The notes under the pieces: generated by a model
Told to the model about the DNA's origin: nothing
Seen by the model: only the letters and a program-made list of their open reading frames with translations
Databases searched by the model: none
NCBI GenBank assembly: GCA_900549525.1
Contig: UWSJ01000076.1
Span: 1-8,462 of the forward strand
Origin: an uncultured Coriobacteriaceae bacterium
GTDB lineage: Bacteria; Actinomycetota; Coriobacteriia; Coriobacteriales; Atopobiaceae
Direction: 5' to 3'
Length of the DNA stretch: 8,462 nt
Translations under genes and position numbers: made by a program
Part shown: positions 1 through 7,461 of the stretch, one piece after another
Layout: every line of letters begins with the position of its first letter
Position numbering within the stretch: the first letter of the stretch is position 1

Positions 1-26
1 GCAGGCGATGCGCATGAGCATCGGGG

Positions 27-44
27 CCCCGTTTCCGAAAGGGG
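27..44 (+). promoter_or_regulatory. Hairpin enclosing the rpsA ribosome binding site
   Basis: CCCC (27-30), a bulged G, TTT (32-34), a CCG loop, AAA (38-40) and GGGG (41-44) can fold into a 7-bp stem with one bulge. The 3' arm AAAGGGG is the best Shine-Dalgarno candidate for rpsA, 7 nt upstream of the TTG start at 52, so the folded form would hide it. The pairing is read directly from the sequence. That it regulates translation is inferred, by analogy with the known leader-based autoregulation of S1 in E. coli. A competing GGGGCCCC self-pairing at 23-30 is possible. Confidence 0.4.
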
Positions 45-51
45 TCCACCT

Positions 52-1215
52 TTGAGTGAGATTCAGAACTCGTCCGTCTTCTCGCTAGACGACGTGTCCG
101 CCGATGAGATGAACAAGCTCATCGACGGCACCATCACCGATTTTGACGAGGGTGATCTGGTCACCGGCACCGTCGTCCAGATCGAGCGCGATGAGGTCCT
201 GCTTGACATCGGATTCAAGTCCGAGGGCGTCATTCCCGTGCGTGAGCTCTCCATCCGCAAGGACGCCAACCCCGCCGACATCGTGAAGCTCGGCGACACC
301 ATCGAGGCCCTGGTTCTCCAGAAGGAGGACAAGGACGGCCGCCTGGTGCTCTCCAAGAAGCGTGCCGAGTACGAGCGCGCCTGGAACCGCATCGACGAGA
401 AGTTCCAGAAGGGCGAGAACGTCGAGGGCGAGGTCATCGAGGTCGTCAAGGGCGGCCTTATCCTCGACATCGGCCTGCGCGGCTTCCTGCCCGCCTCCCT
501 CGTCGACCTTCGTCGCGTCAAGGATCTCAACGCCTACCTCGGCACCCGCATCGAGGCCCGCGTCATCGAGATGGACCGCAACCGCAACAACGTCGTCCTC
601 TCCCGTCGCGTCGTCCTCGAGGAGGCCCGCAAGGCCGAGCGCTCCGAGATTCTCTCGAAGCTCCAGCCGGGCATGCGCCTCAAGGGCACGGTATCCTCGA
701 TCGTCGACTTCGGCGCCTTCGTCGACCTCGGCGGCATCGACGGCCTGATCCACATCTCCGAGCTCTCCTGGAACCACGTCAACCACCCCTCCGAGGTCGT
801 CAAGGTCGGCCAGGAGGTCGAGGTTCAGGTTCTCGACGTCGACCTCAACCGCGAGCGCATCTCCCTCGGTCTCAAGCAGACCACCGAGGATCCTTGGCGC
901 ACGCTCGTCAAGAAGTACCCGGTCGACGCCATCGTCGAGGGCGCCGTCACGAAGCTCGTGCCGTTCGGCGCCTTCGTCGACCTTGGTGACGGCATCGAGG
1001 GCCTTGTGCACATCTCCGAGATGGCCAAGCAGCACGTCGACGCTCCTGCGCAGGTCTGCAAGGTGGGCGACAAGGTGCAGGTCAAGGTCATGGAGATCGA
1101 CCTCGATCGTCGTCGTATCTCCCTGTCCATGAAGGCCGCCGCCGAGACCCTCGGTTTCGAGGTCGCCGTCGAGCCGATGGACAAGCCCGAGGACGAGGAG
1201 CCCAAGGCCGAGTAA
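52..1215 (+). CDS. rpsA: 30S ribosomal protein S1 (four S1 domains)
   Basis: S1 binds mRNA on the small ribosomal subunit and helps load messages for translation. The 387-residue protein has four S1/OB-fold repeats at about 35-104, 120-187, 206-275 and 290-361. The last two carry the classic FGAFVDL and GL(I/V)HISE signatures (about 220-238 and 305-323), followed by VKVG/CKVG and RISL motifs. The tail (about 372-387) is acidic and low-complexity. E. coli S1 has six domains and 557 residues; four-domain forms of roughly 400-480 residues are normal in Actinobacteria. The start is a TTG at 52 with AAAGGGG at 38-44; the next in-frame ATG (109) would delete residues 1-19. The frame is open back to the window edge, so a more upstream start cannot be excluded. 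A terminator follows 27 nt after the stop, so rpsA is the last gene of its transcript. Confidence 0.95.
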   Translation: MSEIQNSSVFSLDDVSADEMNKLIDGTITDFDEGDLVTGTVVQIERDEVLLDIGFKSEGVIPVRELSIRKDANPADIVKLGDTIEALVLQKEDKDGRLVLSKKRAEYERAWNRIDEKFQKGENVEGEVIEVVKGGLILDIGLRGFLPASLVDLRRVKDLNAYLGTRIEARVIEMDRNRNNVVLSRRVVLEEARKAERSEILSKLQPGMRLKGTVSSIVDFGAFVDLGGIDGLIHISELSWNHVNHPSEVVKVGQEVEVQVLDVDLNRERISLGLKQTTEDPWRTLVKKYPVDAIVEGAVTKLVPFGAFVDLGDGIEGLVHISEMAKQHVDAPAQVCKVGDKVQVKVMEIDLDRRRISLSMKAAAETLGFEVAVEPMDKPEDEEPKAE

Positions 1216-1242
1216 CCTTGCTCCCGTTTCATACGAGCGCAT

Positions 1243-1270
1243 GGGGTCGCCTCCTGGCGGCCCCTTTTTT
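1243..1270 (+). terminator. Intrinsic terminator of rpsA
   Basis: GGGGTCGCC (1243-1251) pairs with GGCGGCCCC (1256-1264) in a 9-bp stem with one G-U pair and a TCCT tetraloop. Six T residues (1265-1270) follow immediately. This is a textbook Rho-independent terminator 27 nt after the rpsA stop. Confidence 0.92.
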
Positions 1271-1327
1271 GTGCGGAACCGCCGTATCGTTTTGTGCGAG
1301 GTTGCTCGAATGCTCGAGAAAAACCCT

Positions 1328-1355
1328 TTAACACTACGGTTTAGTAGGATATAGT
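1328..1355 (+). promoter_or_regulatory. Sigma-70-type promoter for the C26 hydrolase
   Basis: TTAACA (1328-1333, 5 of 6 to TTGACA) and TATAGT (1350-1355, 5 of 6 to TATAAT) are separated by 16 bp, in a locally AT-rich patch after the rpsA terminator. Transcription would begin near 1362, leaving a leader of about 48 nt. Two short inverted repeats, CTAC/GTAG (1334-1347, in the spacer) and GATA/TATC (1348-1358, over the -10), could be operators but have only 4-bp arms. Confidence 0.65.
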
Positions 1356-1409
1356 ATCTCCATCACGACGCCGCTAGAGGTATGGCGAGGACGGGGAAAG
1401 GAGGAACGC

Positions 1410-2360
1410 ATGGGCGACAAGAAGATGGTGGTCGGCGGCATGAGCGGCGGTTCCTTTGACGACTACGACGTCCTTGCGGGCCTTTCCCTCGACTCCATGG
1501 AGGGCTGCGTCCGCGAGATCCCCGACACCGGCGAGAAGAACTGGGCGGCCGAGGCCGACACCCTCCGGCGTGCGGAGGCCGCCGAGCGGCTGGGCCTGGC
1601 GGCGGCCGCGGGTAGGGGAGGCAGGCGTCCCATCATCTGCATCACGCCATGCTGGACTCCCGGCAATGGGCCGCGCACGAGTGCCAACGAGTACGCCACC
1701 GACATGTTCCTCGAGGCCGTGGTTGCTGCCGGCGGTGTGCCGCTCATCATGCCCATCACGCAGGACGAGGCGCTCATCCGCCACTACCTCGACATTGCGG
1801 ACGGCATCGCGCTGCCGGGTGGCGCGGGCCCCGACCCGTCGCTCTGGGGCGAGCACCCCTCGGGTGACAAGACGCTCTCCGACCCTCGCGACGCGTTCGA
1901 GATCCCGCTCATTCGAGCGGCGCTTGCGGCCGACAAGCCCCTGCTGGCCATCTGCCGCGGCGAGCAGCTGCTTAACTTTGTCTGTGGCGGTACCGTATCC
2001 CGTGATCTTATGAGCATGCCGTGCCCGTTCGTCGGCCACTGGGAGCACTGGGGAGCCCATTGGGAGCCCATTCACGAGGTGGTCGTGAAGCCGGACACGC
2101 TGTTGGCACGCTGCGTGGGCGGGCGCGAGCGCGTGCGCGTCAACTCCAACCATCGCCAGTGCGCCATGTCGGTGGGCGAGGGCACCGTTATCTCCGGGCG
2201 CGCCACCGACGCGGTGATCGAGGCCGTGGAGGTGCCCAGCAAGCGCTTCTGCCTGGGCGTGCAGTGGCACCCTGAGTACACGTGGACCACGCAGGAGTCC
2301 GACGCCCACATCTGGCGGAGCTTCGTCAATGCCGCCGCGGGGGAGTGGAGCTGGGCTTAG
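1410..2360 (+). CDS. Peptidase C26 / gamma-glutamyl-GABA hydrolase-like class I glutamine amidotransferase
   Basis: This is probably a cytoplasmic hydrolase that cleaves a gamma-glutamyl amide, related to PuuD; the substrate cannot be read from sequence. The catalytic domain runs from about residue 74 (PIICITP) to 308. It shows LPGG (135-138), the nucleophile elbow AICRGEQ with Cys182, VNSNHRQ (244-250) near the substrate pocket, and GVQWHPE with His287 and Glu289 completing the triad. The start is ATG 1410, with AAAGGAGG (1397-1404) 5 nt upstream; internal ATGs at 1425 and 1440 lack such a site. At 316 residues it is longer than the usual 240-255 because of about 72 extra N-terminal residues, partly acidic and partly an Ala/Arg-rich helix. 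Its own promoter and the upstream terminator make it an independent unit. The same frame stays open for 29 codons after the TAG stop. The family assignment is firm; the name puuD is not justified. Confidence 0.85.
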   Translation: MGDKKMVVGGMSGGSFDDYDVLAGLSLDSMEGCVREIPDTGEKNWAAEADTLRRAEAAERLGLAAAAGRGGRRPIICITPCWTPGNGPRTSANEYATDMFLEAVVAAGGVPLIMPITQDEALIRHYLDIADGIALPGGAGPDPSLWGEHPSGDKTLSDPRDAFEIPLIRAALAADKPLLAICRGEQLLNFVCGGTVSRDLMSMPCPFVGHWEHWGAHWEPIHEVVVKPDTLLARCVGGRERVRVNSNHRQCAMSVGEGTVISGRATDAVIEAVEVPSKRFCLGVQWHPEYTWTTQESDAHIWRSFVNAAAGEWSWA

Positions 2361-2466
2361 CTCGTGAAGGGCGTGGCGGCCGCCGTGCCTGCTGGTGGCG
2401 TGGACGTAATCGAGACTACTGCCGATTCCGACACCGCAGCCATCGCGTAGCCCGATTCTCTCCGGG

Positions 2467-2493
2467 TAGAATAGTCATTTGCTGATGAATGAC
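2467..2493 (+). promoter_or_regulatory. Possible -10 element and overlapping inverted repeat for the zinc-ribbon-coaE-uvrB unit
   Basis: TAGAAT (2467-2472, 5 of 6 to TATAAT) is the only convincing -10 in the gap; no good -35 stands 16-18 bp upstream. Just after it, GTCATT (2474-2479) and AATGAC (2488-2493) form a perfect 6-bp inverted repeat around 8 nt. It spans the expected transcription start, so it could be an operator or a leader hairpin. Activity is inferred. Confidence 0.4.
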
Positions 2494-2523
2494 CCGCTGT
2501 GCTGACGGTCGGATTGGAGCGAG

Positions 2524-2955
2524 ATGGCTAAGGGAGACTTTGGACGCCGGATGCAGGAGGCCCAGCGGCGGGTGACCGAGTGGTCGCGCGGGCGTTATGG
2601 GGCCGACCGTCTTTCGATGGCGGTCATGAACGTGGCCGTGCTGCTCGTGGTCGTTGACGTCGTGGCAAGGACGCACTGGCTGTCCGTTATCGCAATGGTG
2701 CTCCTCGCATACGCTTGGTTTCGCATCACGTCCAAGGACATCGCCGCTCGTGCGGCCGAGAATGCCCGGGCGATGAGGGCGGCTGGCCCCGTCCTGTCAT
2801 GGCTGGCCAATCCCGTCGCAGAAGCTCGCGAGGCCCGTGCGTACAAGCACCTGTCGTGTCCCTCGTGCGGGCAGCGGGTTCGAATTCCACGCGGCAAGGG
2901 GAAGGTGCGCGTCACCTGCCCCAGCTGCCACACGCGATTCGAGGGGAAGGCGTAG
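2524..2955 (+). CDS. Small membrane protein with C-terminal zinc ribbon, function unknown
   Basis: I do not recognise a named gene. The 143-residue protein has a basic amphipathic N-terminus (1-29) and two hydrophobic helices (about 31-49 and 53-67) separated by a short polar turn. A mostly helical linker rich in Ala and Arg (about 70-108) follows, then a C-terminal zinc ribbon. The ribbon is CPSC (Cys112, Cys115), then a basic IPRGKGKVRVT stretch, then CPSC (Cys132, Cys135), a four-cysteine site. By the positive-inside rule the ribbon is probably cytoplasmic. Proteins with a membrane hairpin plus a 'CPxCGxxxRxPRGKGK...CPxC' ribbon are seen in Gram-positive bacteria as hypotheticals. The ATG at 2524 has a modest GGAG (2516-2519) only 4 nt away. 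Its stop is 2 nt from coaE, so it is very likely co-transcribed and translationally coupled with coaE and uvrB. Confidence 0.85.
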   Translation: MAKGDFGRRMQEAQRRVTEWSRGRYGADRLSMAVMNVAVLLVVVDVVARTHWLSVIAMVLLAYAWFRITSKDIAARAAENARAMRAAGPVLSWLANPVAEAREARAYKHLSCPSCGQRVRIPRGKGKVRVTCPSCHTRFEGKA

Positions 2956-2957
2956 GG

Positions 2958-3560
2958 ATGCGGACGGTGTTTCTCGCCGGGGGCATCGCCTCGGGTAAGT
3001 CGACGGTGGCGCGGATGCTGCGCGAGCGCGGGGCCTGGATGTGCGACCTCGACCAGGTGGCCCGCGAGGTGGTGGAGCCGGGCAGTCCGGTGCTGGCCGA
3101 GATCGCGCGCGAGTTTGGCGACGACTTGGTTGACGTGCGCACGGGCAAGCTCAACCGACGTCTCCTGGCCGCGCGCGCCTTCGACTCCGAGGCGGACACC
3201 GCCCGTCTCGAGGCCATCGAGCTGCCGGCCATTAAGGCGCGGCTCACACAGATTCTCACCAACACGTGCTGTGCCGCGACGGCCCCGGCGGTCGCCGTGG
3301 TGGAGGTGCCGCTGCTCGACCGCGTGGAGGACCTGCTCCCACTGGCCGACGAGGTGCTCGTGGTGGTGGCGCCGCTGCCCGTGCGTCGTGAGCGCGCGGG
3401 GCTGCGCGGCATGACGGCCGAGGACTTCGACCGTCGCGTGGAGCGGCAGCCCAGCGACGCCTACCTGCGCGCGCACGCTACACACGTCATCGATAACTCC
3501 GGCGGCCCCGGCACCCTCAAGGCGGCGGTCGAGGCCTGGTGGGAGAGCGCCGGGCGGTAG
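2958..3560 (+). CDS. coaE: Dephospho-CoA kinase
   Basis: CoaE uses ATP to phosphorylate the 3'-OH of dephospho-CoA, the last step of coenzyme A synthesis, in the cytoplasm. The 200-residue protein matches the family length. It has the P-loop GGIASGKS (8-15), the acidic pair Asp30/Asp32 of the substrate-binding and catalytic motif followed by ARE, KLNRRLLA (64-71), EVPLL (116-120) and the C-terminal VIDN (177-180). The frame is open upstream to 2715, but ATG 2958 is the true start: the protein begins MRTVFLAGG right at the P-loop strand, and 2958 lies 2 nt after the preceding stop. GAAGG (2946-2950) inside the end of that gene can serve as ribosome binding site. The family's usual His-Pro after the LExI helix is Leu-Pro here (Leu89-Pro90). 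uvrB follows 31 nt later. Confidence 0.93.
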   Translation: MRTVFLAGGIASGKSTVARMLRERGAWMCDLDQVAREVVEPGSPVLAEIAREFGDDLVDVRTGKLNRRLLAARAFDSEADTARLEAIELPAIKARLTQILTNTCCAATAPAVAVVEVPLLDRVEDLLPLADEVLVVVAPLPVRRERAGLRGMTAEDFDRRVERQPSDAYLRAHATHVIDNSGGPGTLKAAVEAWWESAGR

Positions 3561-3591
3561 GGTAGACGGTCAGTGACGAGAGGGGTCTCCG

Positions 3592-5859
<2,268 letters not shown>

Positions 5860-5904
5860 CCGCTGGGATGGCCGGAGGGGCGCGTGGCTGCGGCTGTCGC
5901 AGAC

Positions 5905-5938
5905 GGCCGGGTGCCGCCCGGCTGCCGGGCACCCGGCC
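5905..5938 (+). terminator. Strong GC hairpin after uvrB, probable terminator
   Basis: GGCCGGGTGCC (5905-5915) and GGCACCCGGCC (5928-5938) form a perfect 11-bp stem with a 12-nt loop, 45 nt after uvrB. A smaller 5-bp hairpin, CTGCG/CGCAG (5888-5902), stands just before it. No T run follows directly; the first TTTT is at 5955-5958. An alternative short stem, CGGCC (5934-5938) with GGCCG (5950-5954), would sit right before that TTTT. U-poor terminators are common in high-GC Actinobacteria, so termination is likely but not certain. Confidence 0.6.
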
Positions 5939-6001
5939 ACCTACCTTCGGGCCGTTTTCGAACAAATTACGTGAGGTGTCCAGCAATTCTTAAGTCAAGG
6001 G

Positions 6002-6029
6002 TTGTCTTCTCTGGTTTCGGGTTCACAAT
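6002..6029 (+). promoter_or_regulatory. Weak candidate promoter for larA
   Basis: TTGTCT (6002-6007) and CACAAT (6024-6029) are 16 bp apart, each 4 of 6 to consensus, in an AT-rich dip between the uvrB hairpin and larA. The GTTCAC...GTGAAC inverted repeat (6021-6046) overlaps the -10. A promoter here is expected from context; the exact hexamers are tentative. Confidence 0.3.
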
Positions 6030-6070
6030 GTGCTGCGGCCGTGAACGGTAGGTTTTTCTCCGCGAGCGGT

Positions 6071-6087
6071 ATTGCAGCGGCTTCAAT
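6071..6087 (+). promoter_or_regulatory. 17-bp palindrome, candidate operator in the larA leader
   Basis: ATTGCAGCGGCTTCAAT is symmetric about G6079, with 7 of 8 mirrored pairs complementary (only C6075/T6083 fails). It sits 31 bp before the larA ATG and downstream of the weak promoter, a usual place for a repressor site. The size and central CG resemble LacI-family operators, but it is one base short of a standard cre site, and no regulator gene is in the window. Confidence 0.4.
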
Positions 6088-6117
6088 CACCCGGTACACG
6101 CCAGGAGGCAACCAGAC

Positions 6118-7389
6118 ATGTTCGAGATGGACGTCCCGTTTGACCACGGCACCAAGACGGTGAGGCTCGAGGACAAGAACTTCGCCGGCACGCTCATTGG
6201 TCACCAGAACGAGTTCAAGACCGACAAGACCCAGGAGCAGCTCATCGAGGACGCCCTCGACCACCCCTACGGCTCTCCCACCCTCGAGGAGCTGTGCGCC
6301 GGCAAGAAGGACATCGTCATCATCAGCTCGGATCACACGCGTCCCGTGCCCTCGCGCGTGACCATGCCCATCGAGCTGCGTCGCATTCATGCCGCCGCGC
6401 CCGACGCGCGCGTGCGCATCCTCGTGGCCACGGGCATGCACCGTCCCTCCACGCACGAGGAGCTCGTCAACAAGTACGGCGAGGAGATCGTCGCCAACGA
6501 GGAGATCGTGATGCACGTCTCCACTGACGACTCCATGATGGAGAAGGTTGGTACCCTGCCCTCCGGCGGAGAGTGCATCATCAATAGGATTGCCGCCGAC
6601 GCCGATCTGCTGCTTGCCGAGGGCTTCATCGAGCCGCACTTCTTCGCTGGCTTCTCCGGCTCGCGCAAGGCCGTCCTGCCGGGCATCGCCTCCTACAAGA
6701 CGATCATGTACAACCACAACGGTCAGTTCGTGAACGATCACAACTCTCGTCCGGGCAACCTGCACCACAACATGATTCACGAGGACATGATGGCCGCCGC
6801 CGAGATGGCCGGCCTGAAGTTCATCCTCAACGTGGTACTCAACGGCAGGCACGAGGTCATCGGAGCCTTCGCCGGTGACATCCACGAGGCCCACGAGGCT
6901 GGTTGCGCCTTCGTCGACAAGCTTGCCGGCGTGGACAAGGTGAAGTGTGACGTCGCCATCACCACCAACGGCGGCTACCCGCTTGACCAGAACATCTACC
7001 AGGCCGTGAAGGGCATGACGGCGGCTGAGGCCACGCTCGAGGACGGTGGCGTGATCATCGACATCGCCGGCTGCGCCGATGGTCACGGCGGCGAGGGCCT
7101 CTACAAGGCCATCTCCGAGAACGACCCGGCGGAGTTCGAGCAGCAGTGCATCAACACCCCGAAGGACAAGACGCTGCCCGACCAGTGGACCGCGCAGATC
7201 TTCGCGCGCATTCTGGCGCACCACCCCGTGATCATGGTGACCGACCTGTGCGACCACGAGATGATTCGCGCCATGCACATGATTCCCGTGAACACCGTGG
7301 AGGAGGCGCTTGCCAAGGCCTTCGAGCTCAAGAGTGCTGACGCCAAGGTGGCCGTCATCCCCGACGGTCTTGGTGTGGTCGTTCGCTAG
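6118..7389 (+). CDS. larA: Nickel-dependent lactate racemase (NPN-cofactor enzyme)
   Basis: LarA interconverts D- and L-lactate by hydride transfer to the nickel-pincer nucleotide (NPN) cofactor. The 423-residue protein is nearly the same length as the L. plantarum enzyme, and the functional residues fall at the same numbers: SDHTRP with Asp72 and Arg75, TGMH with His108, EPHFFAGFSGSRKAVLPG with His174 and Lys184 (cofactor-attachment lysine), His200 (nickel ligand) in YNHNG, and Tyr294, Gln295 and Lys298 in NIYQAVKGM. The start is ATG 6118 with AGGAGG (6103-6108) 9 nt away. The channel gene begins 72 nt downstream, as larA is paired with larD in the known lar operon. The cofactor synthesis genes larB, larC and larE are absent from the window. 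Some LarA homologues act on other 2-hydroxyacids; the intact residues favour lactate or a close analogue. It should be cytoplasmic. Confidence 0.92.
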   Translation: MFEMDVPFDHGTKTVRLEDKNFAGTLIGHQNEFKTDKTQEQLIEDALDHPYGSPTLEELCAGKKDIVIISSDHTRPVPSRVTMPIELRRIHAAAPDARVRILVATGMHRPSTHEELVNKYGEEIVANEEIVMHVSTDDSMMEKVGTLPSGGECIINRIAADADLLLAEGFIEPHFFAGFSGSRKAVLPGIASYKTIMYNHNGQFVNDHNSRPGNLHHNMIHEDMMAAAEMAGLKFILNVVLNGRHEVIGAFAGDIHEAHEAGCAFVDKLAGVDKVKCDVAITTNGGYPLDQNIYQAVKGMTAAEATLEDGGVIIDIAGCADGHGGEGLYKAISENDPAEFEQQCINTPKDKTLPDQWTAQIFARILAHHPVIMVTDLCDHEMIRAMHMIPVNTVEEALAKAFELKSADAKVAVIPDGLGVVVR

Positions 7390-7401
7390 CTGATACGTTG
7401 C

Positions 7402-7432
7402 GTCGTCCCAGCCCGACTGGGCGAGGGACGGC
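7402..7432 (+). promoter_or_regulatory. Stem-loop between larA and the channel gene
   Basis: GTCGTCCC (7402-7409) pairs with GGGACGGC (7425-7432), including one G-U pair. After a small internal loop, GCCC (7411-7414) pairs with GGGC (7419-7422) around a GACT tetraloop. No T run follows. It may stabilise or punctuate the mRNA, or weakly terminate it to set the larA:channel ratio; this role is inferred. Confidence 0.5.
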
Positions 7433-7443
7433 CTGTGCCTCAT

Positions 7444-7455
7444 AAGGAGAAAGGG
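7444..7455 (+). promoter_or_regulatory. Ribosome binding site that sets the channel gene start
   Basis: AAGGAGAAAGGG (7444-7455) is the only purine-rich site here. It lies 6-12 nt upstream of GTG 7462 but downstream of the alternative GTG at 7435, so it supports 7462 as the start. Confidence 0.75.
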
Positions 7456-7461
7456 AAGCCC

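Noticed and set aside
1..55. Tail of an upstream gene, possibly polA, ending at TGA 53-55 in another frame (…QAMRMSIGAPFPKGVHL)
   Set aside because: The position fits the known polA-rpsA order, but the 17 visible residues do not match a recognisable PolA end, and another frame stops at 15-17. Too little sequence to support.
2715..2957. N-terminal extension of coaE by 81 codons
   Set aside because: It lies wholly inside the zinc-ribbon gene in another frame and has no P-loop context; the family start at 2958 fits exactly.
5959..5972. Half of a LexA/SOS box (CGAAC followed by AAAT)
   Set aside because: The second half (GTTCG) is missing, and the site is downstream of uvrB rather than at its promoter.
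5884..6051. A 55-codon GTG-started frame between uvrB and larA with a GGAGGGG upstream
   Set aside because: It runs through the terminator hairpin and an AT-rich regulatory dip, the site is only 3 nt from the GTG, and the translation has no coherent composition.
6039..6057. CCG-TGAA-CGG hairpin followed by TTTTT as a terminator or attenuator before larA
   Set aside because: The stem is only 3 bp with four bases before the T run; too weak to support.
6073..6085. cre-type catabolite site in the larA leader
   Set aside because: It has TG…CG…CA but is one base shorter than the 14-bp cre consensus. Kept only as a generic palindrome.
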